The notes: generated by a model not told the origin, from the letters alone. DNA of 64,000 nt from CAWGUU01 sp963825765 (GCA_963825765.1 CAWGUU010000014.1:124001-188000); one strand, 5' to 3'; positions 41,647 through 49,923 are shown, numbered from the stretch's first letter. Made by a program: numbers and translations.

Positions 41647-42717
41647 TCAGGCCCGCATTTCGATCCAGTGCGGCGAGCGGGAGCCCGGGCCGTACGGGCT
41701 GTCCAGGCGCTTGGCGATCACGCCGGGAAGCCCCTGCTGGCGGGCGAGCCCGAGGAGCGCCCCGCCGTCGCCCACGTGGAACGCCGGCACCTGCCAGGCC
41801 GCTCCGGCCAGCCCGAGACCCTGGAGCCGTTCCCGTCTCTCGGCGTAGGGCAGGTCGACGGTGAGGCGGCCGTCGAGGAAGAGCAGGTCGTAGGCCATGT
41901 AGGCCACAGGAACCCGCTCGGCGACGCGCTTGACGGCGGCCTCCGACTCGGCTGCCCGTCGGGCCGACAGCCGCTGCGGGTCGGGGCGCCCGTCCTCGCC
42001 CAGTGCCACCAGCTCGCCGTCGAGCACGGCCTGGGTGGCACCCAGGGCGGCGCCGAGCGGCCGCACCTCGGGGAAGAGGGCGCCGAGGTCGCCGATGCCG
42101 TCACCCTCGAGCCGCACGCGTCCGCCGTCGCTGTAGGCCAGCACCCGCAGCCCGTCCCAGAGGATCTCGAACCCATAGGCGGCCTCGTCGGCAGGCAGCG
42201 GTCCCGCGGTGGCCGACATGGGCTCCAGGCCCTCGGGGAGCGGCCGGCGGTCGGGATCCTGGGGCGGGTCCATGCGGTGGATCATCCACTGGTCGTCCCT
42301 GGTCCTGAACAGGACGTACCGACCTTGCACCCGCTCGCCGTGCAGCACGACCTGGACCTCGTAGGACTCCCACTTCAGGGCGTCGTAGGTGCCGTGGTCC
42401 CAGACCGACATGGTGCCGGCGCCGTAGCTGCCCTTGGGGATCTCGCCCTCGAAGTCCAGGTACATGAGCGGGTGGTCCTCGGTGCGGACGGCGAGGTGGT
42501 TGGTGCTCGGGTCGGCCGGGATGCCCTTGGGCACCGCCCACGACGCCAGCACGCCGTCACGCTCGAGGCGCAGGTCCCAGTGCAGGCGCCGGGCGTGATG
42601 CTCCTGCACCGCGAATCTCGGGAGGTCCGCCTGACCTGGTGCCGCCGGCGGTTCGTCGCCGGACGGCTCCGGCGTTGCCGCGAAATCGCGCTTGGCCCGG
42701 TACTCCTCGAGGCTCAC
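41647..42717 (-). CDS. LigD-like protein: phosphoesterase domain plus degenerate DNA-ligase domain
   Basis: A 356-residue protein from GTG 42717. Residues ~30-145 are the 3'-phosphoesterase domain of LigD (HHARRLHWDLRLE, SWAVPKGIP, LMYLDFEGEIPKGSYGAG, DDQWMIHRMDPP). The second part resembles the LigD adenylation domain, but the motif I lysine is replaced: EILWDG where the family has ExKxDG. Motif III-V-like blocks follow (LDGELVAL, MAYDLLFLDG, GVIAKRLDSPYGPGSRSPHW), where the usual EG pair is PG and the final Lys is Glu. There is no OB-fold domain after it. It may still trim 3' ends but should not ligate. Its stop side overlaps nothing; its start overlaps the epimerase stop (GTGA). Confidence 0.83.
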   Translation of the reverse strand: MSLEEYRAKRDFAATPEPSGDEPPAAPGQADLPRFAVQEHHARRLHWDLRLERDGVLASWAVPKGIPADPSTNHLAVRTEDHPLMYLDFEGEIPKGSYGAGTMSVWDHGTYDALKWESYEVQVVLHGERVQGRYVLFRTRDDQWMIHRMDPPQDPDRRPLPEGLEPMSATAGPLPADEAAYGFEILWDGLRVLAYSDGGRVRLEGDGIGDLGALFPEVRPLGAALGATQAVLDGELVALGEDGRPDPQRLSARRAAESEAAVKRVAERVPVAYMAYDLLFLDGRLTVDLPYAERRERLQGLGLAGAAWQVPAFHVGDGGALLGLARQQGLPGVIAKRLDSPYGPGSRSPHWIEMRA

Positions 42718-43613
42718 GGCCCGACGACGGAGCGGAGCGCACCTTCGATCTCGGGATGGGCGAAGGTGAAGCCGGAGGACGTCAGCACCGCCGGGAGCAC
42801 CCGCTGGCCTGCAAGGAGCATCTCCGCCACCATCTCCTCGCCGAACATGGCGTGCAGCGCGACCTTCGGCGTCGGGAACACCGTCGGCCGGTGCAGTGCC
42901 TTGCCCAGGGCCTTGGTGAACTCGGCGTTGGTGACGGGGTTGGGCGCGGTGACGTTCGCCGGGCCGGCCACGTCCTCCGCCGTCAGCAGGTGGCGGATGG
43001 CCGCGATCTCGTCCTCGAGGGTGATCCAGCTCAAGTACTGGCGGCCAGAGCCGAGTCGGCCGCCGAGCCCCATCTTGAACGGCAGGAGCTGCTTCTCGAG
43101 GGCGCCGCCCTTCTCGCTCAGCACCACGCCCGACCGCAGCCGCACGACCCTGATCCCGGCGTCGGAGGCAGGGGCGGCGGCCGCCTCCCATTTCTGGACG
43201 ACGTCGGCGAGGAACCCGCGTCCCGGGCCGCTCTGCTCGGTCAGCTGCTCGTCGCCACGGTCGCCGTAGAAGCCAACCGCCGAGCCGGAGGCCAGCACCT
43301 CGGGCGGGCTGTCGAGGCCGGCCAGCGTGGAAGCCAGCAGCGACGTCCCCTTCAGCCGGCTGTCGAGCACGGCCGCCTTGTGCTCGTCGGTCCAGCGGTG
43401 GTCGCCGATGCCGACGCCCGCCAGGTGGACGGCGGCGGCGTGTCCCTCGAGGGCGGCGGCGTCGATGGTGCCGGCGGCCGGGTCCCACCGGACCTCGCCG
43501 TCGCCCTTGGGCTCAGCGCGGACCAGCCGGGTGACCTCGTGACCGTCGGCGACGAGCGACTCGACGAGGGCGCCGCCGATCAGCCCATGCGAGCCGGTGA
43601 CAATTACCCGCAT
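42714..43613 (-). CDS. TIGR01777-type SDR epimerase
   Basis: A 299-residue extended short-chain dehydrogenase. The N-terminal VTGSHGLIGGALV is the NAD(P) loop, ASGSAVGFYGDRG holds the Ser/Tyr active-site region, and the DUF1731-type C-terminus is ALHAMFGEEMVAEMLLAGQRVLP. The family includes YfcH and SulA-type proteins with no firm substrate. It overlaps the LigD-like gene by 4 nt. Confidence 0.92.
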   Translation of the reverse strand: MRVIVTGSHGLIGGALVESLVADGHEVTRLVRAEPKGDGEVRWDPAAGTIDAAALEGHAAAVHLAGVGIGDHRWTDEHKAAVLDSRLKGTSLLASTLAGLDSPPEVLASGSAVGFYGDRGDEQLTEQSGPGRGFLADVVQKWEAAAAPASDAGIRVVRLRSGVVLSEKGGALEKQLLPFKMGLGGRLGSGRQYLSWITLEDEIAAIRHLLTAEDVAGPANVTAPNPVTNAEFTKALGKALHRPTVFPTPKVALHAMFGEEMVAEMLLAGQRVLPAVLTSSGFTFAHPEIEGALRSVVGP

Positions 43614-43637
43614 GGGCTCGATCGCCGGACCTCCGGC

Positions 43638-44243
43638 CTAAGCCGCTACCTGCCGGGAGCGCTCGATCACGTGGTCGATGATGCCGTAGTCACGCGACTC
43701 CTCGGCGGTGAACCAACGGTCGCGGTCGGAGTCGATGAGCACCTGCTCCACGGTCTGACCGGTGTGGTGTGCGATCCGCTCGGCCATGATCTTCTTGGTA
43801 TAGATGATCTCCTTGGCGTGGATGGCGATGTCGACGGCCGTGCCCTGCATCTGGGCCGACGGCTGGTGCATGAGCACCCGGGAGTGCGGCAGGCAGTAGC
43901 GCTTTCCCGGCGCCCCGGCGCAGAGCAGGAACTGGCCCATCGAGGCGGCCAGGCCGAGGCAGATCGTGCCGACGTCGCAGCTGACGTACTGCATGGTGTC
44001 GTAGATGGCCATGCCCGCCGACACCGATCCGCCGGGCGAGTTGATGTAGAGGTACACGTCGCGCTCGGGGTCCTCGCTCTGCAAGAGCAGGAGCTGTGCG
44101 CAGATGAGGTTGGCCGAGACGTCGTCGACCTGGGAGCCGAGGAACACGATGCGCTCCTTGAGCAGCCGCGAGTAGACCTCGCTCGACCGATCACCGACGT
44201 AGGTCTGGGCGCTGACGGGGGGATCGAGAAGCTCAGATGACAT
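43638..44243 (-). CDS. clpP: ATP-dependent Clp protease proteolytic subunit
   Basis: A 201-residue serine protease subunit. The catalytic Ser is in GLAASMGQFLL, His in LPHSRVLMHQPSA and Asp in IDSDRDRWFTAEES. VFLGSQVDD and INSPGGSVSAGMAIYDT are typical of ClpP. Only one clpP is in the window; actinobacteria often carry two in tandem, with clpX nearby, but here the neighbours are an epimerase and a tRNA. Confidence 0.96.
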   Translation of the reverse strand: MSSELLDPPVSAQTYVGDRSSEVYSRLLKERIVFLGSQVDDVSANLICAQLLLLQSEDPERDVYLYINSPGGSVSAGMAIYDTMQYVSCDVGTICLGLAASMGQFLLCAGAPGKRYCLPHSRVLMHQPSAQMQGTAVDIAIHAKEIIYTKKIMAERIAHHTGQTVEQVLIDSDRDRWFTAEESRDYGIIDHVIERSRQVAA

Positions 44244-44318
44244 GGGATAGAGGCTAGCGCCAGGCCCGGCCCTATCAACCCGCCCTCAGCGTCGGGGACA
44301 GGCGGGGGGCGCAAGCGG

Positions 44319-44398
44319 TGGGCGCGGAGAGACTCGAACTCTCATGCCGAAGCACTGGCACCTAAAGCCAGCGTGTCTGCCAATTCCACCACGCGCCC
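44319..44398 (-). tRNA. tRNA-Leu (anticodon TAG)
   Basis: On the minus strand the acceptor arms GGGCGCG and CGCGCCC pair, the anticodon stem CTGGC/GCCAG encloses TTTAGGT with anticodon TAG, a variable arm (GCTTCGGCA) is present as expected for a class II tRNA, and the T-loop has GTTCGAGTC. The discriminator is A. No CCA is encoded. Confidence 0.96.
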
Positions 44399-44436
44399 GG
44401 CTGAGCCCAGGCTACCGCCGGCCCGGTCGGCGGGGG

Positions 44437-44877
44437 TCAGGCGAGGGCAGGCCCGGGTACGAGGACGGGACCGGTGGGGTCCACCGTCGCCGCGCCACCG
44501 TCGAGCGCCGCCATCGCCGGCTCCGCCGTCATGCCCGCCGCGCCCGTGTGCGTGCTCGAGCCGGTGGGTGTCGCGACTGCGGCTGCGACTGCGGTGGGCG
44601 CCGGCTGAGGGCGCGGCCGGTTCTCTACCGCGAGGCGGATCGCTGTCCGGCTCTGCCCGTCGATCTGGATGTCGGCGAAGGTCGGGATGCACACGAGGTC
44701 GATGTTCGACGGCGCGACGAAGCCGCGGGCGATGGCGATGGCTTTGATCGCCTGGTTGAGCGCACCGGCGCCGACGACCTGGACGTCGACCGCGCCCGTC
44801 TGGCGCAGCACGCCCGCCAGCGCGCCGGCGACCGAGTTCGGGTTGGACTTGCCGGAAACCTTCAGTACCTCGACCAC
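44437..44877 (-). CDS. SpoVS-family protein with a C-terminal tail
   Basis: A 146-residue protein from GTG 44877, with GGGGGAG just upstream. Residues 1-86 match SpoVS: VEVLKVSGKSNPNSVAGALA, ALNQAIKAIAIARGFVA, LVCIPTFADIQIDGQSRTA. SpoVS proteins bind nucleic acids and in spore formers act in coat and septation stages; in non-spore formers they are of unknown function. The last ~60 residues are an Ala/Pro/Gly-rich tail not usual for the family. It is divergent from dapA. Confidence 0.88.
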   Translation of the reverse strand: MVEVLKVSGKSNPNSVAGALAGVLRQTGAVDVQVVGAGALNQAIKAIAIARGFVAPSNIDLVCIPTFADIQIDGQSRTAIRLAVENRPRPQPAPTAVAAAVATPTGSSTHTGAAGMTAEPAMAALDGGAATVDPTGPVLVPGPALA

Positions 44878-44980
44878 TGCTCCCCCAAGTACGACGATGG
44901 TGTTCCAACCAGTTCGACGGCGACCATGTCCATTCCTGCGTTTCGGGCCGGTTCCGGCGTCGGTGTCGTGAGCCGCCAGG

Positions 44981-44986
44981 TAGGGT
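44981..44986 (+). promoter_or_regulatory. -10 box (TAGGGT) before dapA
   Basis: TAGGGT ends 6 nt before the dapA ATG at 44993 and no ribosome site fits in between, so a leaderless start is likely. Confidence 0.45.
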
Positions 44987-44992
44987 GACGGC

Positions 44993-45895
44993 ATGGCCAG
45001 GTTCGGCGCGGTGGTCACCGCCATGGTCACACCCTTCGACGACGAGGGACGGCTCGACCTCGGTGCGGCCACCGAGTTGGCCCAGTGGTTGGCCGACCAC
45101 GGCAGCGACGGCCTGGTCGTCGCCGGCACCACCGGCGAGGGCTCGGTGCTCACCGACGACGAGAAGCTCGACCTGTGGCGGGCCGTGTCCGAGGCCGTCT
45201 CCATCCCCATCGTGGCCGGGACGGGCAGCAACGACACCGCCCACTCCGTCGAGCTGACCCGGCAGGCCGCCGGCTGCGGCGTTGCCGGCGTCCTCGTCGT
45301 CACGCCGTATTACAACCGTCCCTCCCAGGCCGGCATCGAGGGCCATTTCCGCGCCGTCGCCGGCGCCAGCGACCTGCCGATGTTGATCTACGACATCCCG
45401 GTGCGAACCGGCCGCAAGGTGTCCCACGACGTGCTGGTCCGGCTGGCCCACGACGTCCCCACCGCCGTCGGGGTGAAGGATGCGGCGTCCGATGTGGCCG
45501 CCTCAGCACGCCTGGTCGCCGCCACGCCGGACGGCTTCGAGCTCTACAGCGGCAACGACGACCTCACCCTGGCCCTCCTGGCCGTCGGTGAGGTGGGCGT
45601 CGTCGGGGTGGCCACCCACTGGGCCGCGCCCCACTTCTCCGAGATGATCGCCGCCTTCGCCAAGGGCGACACGGCCAGGGCCCGGGAGGTCAACGCCACG
45701 CTGTTCGACTCGTACGGTTTCGAGACCGGCGACGCCGCTCCCAACCCGATCCCCGCCAAGGCCATGATGCGCGTGCTCGGCCAGCGGGTGGGCCAGTGCC
45801 GCCTCCCGATGGGCCCGGCTCCCGAGGGCCTCGAGGACCGGGCCCGCCAGGTGCTGGCCGGTCTCGCCGGCGACGCAGACTCGCCACGCGCTTGA
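44993..45895 (+). CDS. dapA: 4-hydroxy-tetrahydrodipicolinate synthase
   Basis: A 300-residue TIM-barrel class I aldolase that condenses pyruvate with aspartate semialdehyde in lysine and diaminopimelate synthesis. GTTGEGSVLTDDEK (pyruvate-binding TTG), VVTPYYNRPSQ with the conserved Tyr, and the Schiff-base Lys in VGVKDAASD are present. The stop (TGA 45893-45895) overlaps the TTG start of the RNase J gene. Confidence 0.95.
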   Translation: MARFGAVVTAMVTPFDDEGRLDLGAATELAQWLADHGSDGLVVAGTTGEGSVLTDDEKLDLWRAVSEAVSIPIVAGTGSNDTAHSVELTRQAAGCGVAGVLVVTPYYNRPSQAGIEGHFRAVAGASDLPMLIYDIPVRTGRKVSHDVLVRLAHDVPTAVGVKDAASDVAASARLVAATPDGFELYSGNDDLTLALLAVGEVGVVGVATHWAAPHFSEMIAAFAKGDTARAREVNATLFDSYGFETGDAAPNPIPAKAMMRVLGQRVGQCRLPMGPAPEGLEDRARQVLAGLAGDADSPRA

Positions 45896-47553
45896 CGCCC
45901 CCGGTCCGGATCACCTTCCTCGGCGGCCTCGGCGAGATCGGGAGGAACTGCGCCTGCGTCGAGCAGGACGGTCGCATCCTCCTCCTCGACTGCGGGCTGA
46001 TGTTCCCCGACGCGGAGATGCCGGGCGTCGACCTCGTGCTTCCCGACTTCACGTGGCTCCGGGCCAACGCCGACCGGGTCGAGGGCTGCATCGTCACCCA
46101 CGGCCACGAGGACCATATGGGCGGGCTGTCGTACCTCCTGCGCGACCTGTCGTTCCCGATCTACGGCTCCGCCCTCACGCTCGGGCTGGCCCGCAACCGG
46201 ATCGAAGAAGCCGGCCTGCTCGACCGGACGACCCTGATCACCGTGGCCGACGGCGAGCGGCGACGCATCGGGCCCTTCGACTGCGAGTTCATCCCGGTCA
46301 CCCACTCGGTGCCCCACGGCTTCGCCACCGCCTTCCACACCCCGCAGGGCGTGATCCTGCATTCCGGCGACTTCAAGATCGACCTGACGCCGGTCGACAA
46401 CCGGGTCACCGACCTGGCCCGCATCGGCGCCCTCGCCTCGGGGCCCGGCATCCGCCTGCTCCTCGCCGACTCCACCAACGCCGAGGAGCCGGGCCACACC
46501 GCCAGCGAGCGGTCGGTCGGCAAGGTCATGCGCGACCTGTTCCGTGACCACCAGGACAAGCGCGTCATCACCGCCTGCTTCGCCAGCCACATCCACCGTG
46601 TCCAGCAGATCGCCGACGCCGCCGTCGCCAACGGGCGGCTGGTGGCCACGCTCGGCCGCTCCATGGCCAAGAACGTCGCCCTCACCCGTCAGATGGGTCT
46701 GCTCACGATCCCCGATTCGTCCCTCGTCGACATCGAGCGGATCGGCGACTACGACCCCAGGCGGATCTGCGTCATCTCCACCGGCTCCCAGGGCGAGCCG
46801 ATGTCGGCCCTCTCCCTCATGGCCGCCGGCGAGAACAAGTGGCTCAAGGTCGGCGAGGGTGACGTCGTCATCATCAGCGCCCACGCCATCCCCGGCAACG
46901 AGTACAGCGTGAACAAGGTGATCGACGGCCTGTACCGGCTCGGCGCCGAGGTGGTGCACGCCGGCCTGGCCGCGGTCCACGTCACCGGGCACGCCATGGC
47001 CGAGGAGCTCAAGACCCTGCTGACCCTGGCCCGCCCGGACCACTTCATCCCCGTGCACGGCGAGTTCCGCCACCTCACCCACCACGCCCACCTGGCCATG
47101 GAGATGGGCGTCCCCGAGGGCAACGTCCTGCTGGCCGAGGACGGCGACGTGATCGAGCTCACCGACGACGGCGTGGACTTCGTCGACACGGTGCCGGCCG
47201 GCTACCTCTACGTGGACGGGATCGTGGGCGACGTCGGCCACGGTGTCCTGCGGGACCGGCGGGTCCTGGCCGAGGAGGGCGTGATCGTCGTGGTGGTCAC
47301 CGTCGACGCCAAGTCGGGAGAGCTCCTGACCAGGCCGGAGATCATCACCAAGGGCTGGGTCTTCGCCCCCGAGGCCGAGGAGCTCCTCGAGGAGGCCCGC
47401 CAGCGGGTGGTCGAGACGCTCGAGCAGGCCGCCCACGAGGGCCCCGCCGACTTCGAGACCCTGAAGCGCCACGTGCGCCAGGCCGTCGGTAGGTTCGTGA
47501 ACGAAAAGACCCGGCGACGCCCTATGATCGTGCCAGTGGTGATGGAGGCCTGA
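45892..47553 (+). CDS. rnj: Ribonuclease J
   Basis: A ~553-residue metallo-beta-lactamase/beta-CASP RNase. The zinc motif THGHEDHMGGL (HxHxDH), LHSGDFKIDLTPVD and STNAEEPGHT are in the lactamase half; GRSMAKN and VTGHAMAEEL mark the beta-CASP part, and HGEFRHLTHHAHLA the last metal His; the C-terminal domain follows. The likely start is TTG 45892, which overlaps the dapA stop (TTGA). The dapA-rnj order is common in actinobacteria. It matures and degrades RNA, including 5' end processing of rRNA. Confidence 0.95.
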   Translation: MTPPVRITFLGGLGEIGRNCACVEQDGRILLLDCGLMFPDAEMPGVDLVLPDFTWLRANADRVEGCIVTHGHEDHMGGLSYLLRDLSFPIYGSALTLGLARNRIEEAGLLDRTTLITVADGERRRIGPFDCEFIPVTHSVPHGFATAFHTPQGVILHSGDFKIDLTPVDNRVTDLARIGALASGPGIRLLLADSTNAEEPGHTASERSVGKVMRDLFRDHQDKRVITACFASHIHRVQQIADAAVANGRLVATLGRSMAKNVALTRQMGLLTIPDSSLVDIERIGDYDPRRICVISTGSQGEPMSALSLMAAGENKWLKVGEGDVVIISAHAIPGNEYSVNKVIDGLYRLGAEVVHAGLAAVHVTGHAMAEELKTLLTLARPDHFIPVHGEFRHLTHHAHLAMEMGVPEGNVLLAEDGDVIELTDDGVDFVDTVPAGYLYVDGIVGDVGHGVLRDRRVLAEEGVIVVVVTVDAKSGELLTRPEIITKGWVFAPEAEELLEEARQRVVETLEQAAHEGPADFETLKRHVRQAVGRFVNEKTRRRPMIVPVVMEA

Positions 47554-47574
47554 TCGGCCCCATTCGAGTTGGTT

Positions 47575-47610
47575 GGGAGTGTTCCAGATGGGAGTGTGCC
47601 AGATGGAAGT
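47575..47610 (+). repeat. Short tandem repeat before the next gene
   Basis: Two and a half copies of a 15-bp unit of the form AGTGTNCCAGATGGN lie directly before GTG 47611. The last unit supplies a GATGGA ribosome-site-like sequence. Whether it is transcribed as a leader or coded is uncertain, because the reading frame stays open through it. Confidence 0.5.
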
Positions 47611-47907
47611 GTGGCCGTGACCCGCGAGGAACTGTCCGACAGCCTGCGGGCGGCCAAGCCCGAGCTCGGCGACTCGCTCTACATCGAGCGCCGGGGCGAG
47701 GAGTACGCCTGGGCCGAGGGCATGGGCCTGGAGTTCACCGCGCATCTGCCTGACGCCTGGATCTCCTACACCGGCAAGTGGCCGGTCGAGGACGACACCG
47801 CCTGGTCACGGTTCTTCGACGACCTCATCGCCGAGCTCGAGTCGATGACCGGCGACGCCGACCGCTGCCGCTGGCCGCTCGACGACCCGCTCAGCCACCA
47901 CCACTAG
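47611..47907 (+). CDS. Small hypothetical protein, 98 residues
   Basis: A soluble acidic protein. Conserved-looking features are aromatic-rich strands (YAWAEGMGLEFTAHLP, AWISYTGKWP) followed by a helix (WSRFFDDLIAELESM). The GTG at 47611 or 47617 is the likely start; a GTG at 47569 would add 14 residues from the tandem repeat. I do not recognise the family. It follows RNase J by 57 nt and is followed by a strong hairpin. Confidence 0.6.
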   Translation: MAVTREELSDSLRAAKPELGDSLYIERRGEEYAWAEGMGLEFTAHLPDAWISYTGKWPVEDDTAWSRFFDDLIAELESMTGDADRCRWPLDDPLSHHH

Positions 47908-47915
47908 GAGCCTCA

Positions 47916-47935
47916 GAGGGGGGCGGGCCCCCCTC
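47916..47935 (+). terminator. GC-rich hairpin after the 98-residue gene
   Basis: GAGGGGGG and CCCCCCTC form an 8-bp stem with a 4-nt loop, 8 nt after the stop. There is no T-run, which is common for terminators in high-GC actinobacteria. Confidence 0.5.
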
Positions 47936-48165
47936 CGAACCTCCCCCCGGCGGCGGCGCCTTCGGCACCGCGCTCGGCGCCAGCCATGCAGGCGGCCTTC
48001 GGCCGCGCCCAGTGGCCGGCGCAAACCCCCGCTCCCGCTCGCTACCGCTTCCTGCATCGGCCGCTCCTTGTGGCCGGCGGACACCCCTTTTTCTCACTCG
48101 TGGTGGTCGTCCCTGCGCCTTGGGTGGTAAATGACCTTCGGCCCCATTCTCCTCAACTCCTCCCG
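47936..48165. other. Intergenic stretch without a gene
   Basis: The 320 bp between the stop at 47907 and the start at 48229 hold the hairpin above, a stretch rich in GGC/GCC with partial inverted repeats (GGCCTTCGGCC at about 47993-48003), and the promoter below. I see no credible coding sequence in it. Confidence 0.6.
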
Positions 48166-48193
48166 TTGCGCCTTGCTACGTGGCTGATACACT
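48166..48193 (+). promoter_or_regulatory. Promoter of the three-gene small membrane protein operon
   Basis: TTGCGC (48166-48171), a 16-nt spacer and the extended -10 TGATACACT with TACACT at 48188-48193. A GGGGGAGG ribosome site lies near 48215 before the ATG at 48229. Confidence 0.65.
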
Positions 48194-48228
48194 CCCGGAA
48201 AATTCGAGAGGCGGGGGAGGCCCACTGA

Positions 48229-48480
48229 ATGGAAGTCACCCTGACCGGCTGGTATGTCGGTTACATCATCGCAGCGGTAGTGATCGTCATCGTGGTTGTC
48301 ATGGTGGCGTTGATCTTGTCGCTGGTGCGTCGTATTGCGTTGGTGGCGGGCGACATCGTGCTGGCGCTCGATGACATTCGTAAGAACACAACGTCGGTCC
48401 CGGCGATCTCAACGCTGAACACGGGGCTCGGCTCAGTCGTCGACCACGCGGCCACGGCCCGCAAAGCCCTAGGAGGTTGA
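48229..48480 (+). CDS. Small single-TM helical protein A
   Basis: An 83-residue protein. One hydrophobic helix spans about residues 10-33 (Ile/Val-rich), followed by an amphipathic region with the pattern ALVAGDIVLALDDIRKNT. It begins the three-gene plus-strand operon and its stop lies 2 nt before the next ATG. It resembles the proteins at 48760-49017 and 50162-50548 in layout: membrane helix, then helix with hydrophobic residues at heptad spacing, then a short end. Its position beside the hydrogenase operon suggests a membrane anchor or scaffold for that complex; this is inference. Confidence 0.75.
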   Translation: MEVTLTGWYVGYIIAAVVIVIVVVMVALILSLVRRIALVAGDIVLALDDIRKNTTSVPAISTLNTGLGSVVDHAATARKALGG

Positions 48481-48482
48481 GG

Positions 48483-48758
48483 ATGGCGCTCGCAGACGAA
48501 CACGTACTCATGTGGTGGATCACCCTTGGTCTCGGCGTCGTCGTGGCGTCGGCCGTGATCCTGCTGCTGTTCCTGCTGCTCCAGTACGTCAAGGACGTCG
48601 ACAAGGGTGTGCAGGAAGTCTGGGACATGGCCGGTCGGGTCGCAGCCCAGACCGTCACCACCTGGATGCTCCCGCAGACCGTCGAGCTGTGCGGCGCCCT
48701 CCGCGACGAGCTCGGCCTCCACGTCAAGCTCCTCACACCAGCGTCGAAGGCAGGCTGA
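48483..48758 (+). CDS. Small single-TM helical protein B
   Basis: A 91-residue protein starting at ATG 48483 with a GGAGG site overlapping the end of the previous gene. A Leu/Val-rich membrane helix spans about residues 14-36, followed by a helix with charged residues (YVKDVDKGVQEVWDMAGRVAAQ) and a soluble end. It ends 1 nt before the start of the third gene. No family is recognised. Confidence 0.75.
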   Translation: MALADEHVLMWWITLGLGVVVASAVILLLFLLLQYVKDVDKGVQEVWDMAGRVAAQTVTTWMLPQTVELCGALRDELGLHVKLLTPASKAG

Positions 48759-48759
48759 C

Positions 48760-49017
48760 ATGATTGCTCTCCAGGTAGTCCTGACCTGCGTCGAGATCGC
48801 CCTCCTGGCGATCGTGCTGGTGTACTTCCTCCGCAAGATCGACACCGTGCTCGCCCACGTGGTCGAGAACGTGGAGCGCATCGCCAAGGGCTCCAAGGCG
48901 ATCGAGGACCACGTCTCGATCATCGGCCCGGGCGCCGACCAGGTGAACCGCATCCTGGGCGACGCCGCCGGCGGCCTGACCCAGGCCTGCGTGCTGGCCG
49001 AGGGCCTCACCAAGTAG
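48760..49017 (+). CDS. Small single-TM helical protein C
   Basis: An 85-residue protein starting at ATG 48760, overlapping the previous stop region (TGACATG). The N-terminal ~24 residues are a membrane helix, followed by a long amphipathic helix (KIDTVLAHVVENVERIAKGS) and a Gly/Ala-rich end. Of the three, it most resembles the first in pattern. A strong terminator hairpin follows 30 nt downstream. Confidence 0.75.
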   Translation: MIALQVVLTCVEIALLAIVLVYFLRKIDTVLAHVVENVERIAKGSKAIEDHVSIIGPGADQVNRILGDAAGGLTQACVLAEGLTK

Positions 49018-49046
49018 CAGCCGAACAGGCACTCGAGATCCGAACG

Positions 49047-49072
49047 GCACCCCCGGGGAAACCCGGGGGTGC
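49047..49072 (+). terminator. Strong intrinsic hairpin with GAAA tetraloop
   Basis: GCACCCCCGGG and CCCGGGGGTGC form a perfect 11-bp stem closed by GAAA. It ends the three-gene small membrane protein operon. Confidence 0.8.
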
Positions 49073-49415
49073 TTCGCGTCCGGGGGGGCCCGTCCCGCCG
49101 GCGATTCGCTTGCTCCACGGCGGACATGACACAAGATGGCCCGCTCCCCGGGAGCCTCGTCTGGAGGATTCGTGCGGCGGCAGCACGGGTGTTGTCGGGC
49201 GTCGGGGGCCGGGTCGATCCACGGCCCAGCTGCCGGTGGACACCCAGGCTCTGACGCCCGTGTGGTCGGGGCACGATGACTCCGGGTCAGGCGACGGAGC
49301 GCCGGCCGGGTGTCGGATCTGGTACCCGAGCATGACGTCCGATCGCGACGTCGCTCGCCCGCAGCGGGTACGTCGTTGTGGCGCCGAATCTCGGCGGTGA
49401 CGACGGACAGCTCAA

Positions 49416-49483
49416 ACTCCCGGTAGGCGGACACCAAAGTCCCGGCTGACGGACACCAGAAATCCCGGTGGGCGGACAGCGGA
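49416..49483. repeat. Three tandem ~23-bp repeats, possible IS21-type end
   Basis: Units of the form TCCCGGYNGRCGGACACCAGA repeat with a 23-bp period at 49416, 49439 and 49462, with a partial unit on either side. Multiple terminal repeats of this sort are typical of IS21-family ends. No transposase is present, so this would be a remnant. Confidence 0.45.
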
Positions 49484-49923
49484 TCTCCCGTTCGCATCCA
49501 CCACAGCGGCCCCGCCGGCTCGCTGCTACCGCCGCCACTCGAGGTCACGCCGAAACAGGCTCCCCTCTGCACTCGTGCACCTGCGTGGCTTTACCGACAT
49601 GGCGGATGACAGCGCCGAGTGTGCCGGCGTGAGCAGTTGGCGAACCAGCTTCACGACCGACACGGGGTCGGCCACGTTTCCGTAGCCGTGGCCTGCGTCG
49701 TCGCACGATTCGGGTGCGAGTAGGGGTCGCTCGCATCCGCCAGGACAGTTGGCCCGCCGTCCTGGCGGCCTCGGGGCCATCCACGAGGCAGGAGAACACC
49801 GTACAGCCGGTTTCCTGCACACTCACAGGGCATGTCGGCCCTATCGCCCCGAAGTGGGTGACTCGAGGCGCTGGGGCCGCCTGAGCGTCCCCTGGAGGGC
49901 GCCGCCTGCCGGCCCGTCGCGGC

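Noticed and set aside
41600..41650. Possible fifth REP-like hairpin between the kinase and LigD-like genes
   Set aside because: A CCCAGATCAGGCCC stretch vaguely resembles the rpmE hairpin loop, but neither the core AACCGCGCCATACGC nor paired arms are present.
49526..49826. Two overlapping ~95-codon minus-strand frames in the empty region
   Set aside because: Codon third positions are not enriched in G/C like the true genes, there is no ribosome site, and no motif is visible.
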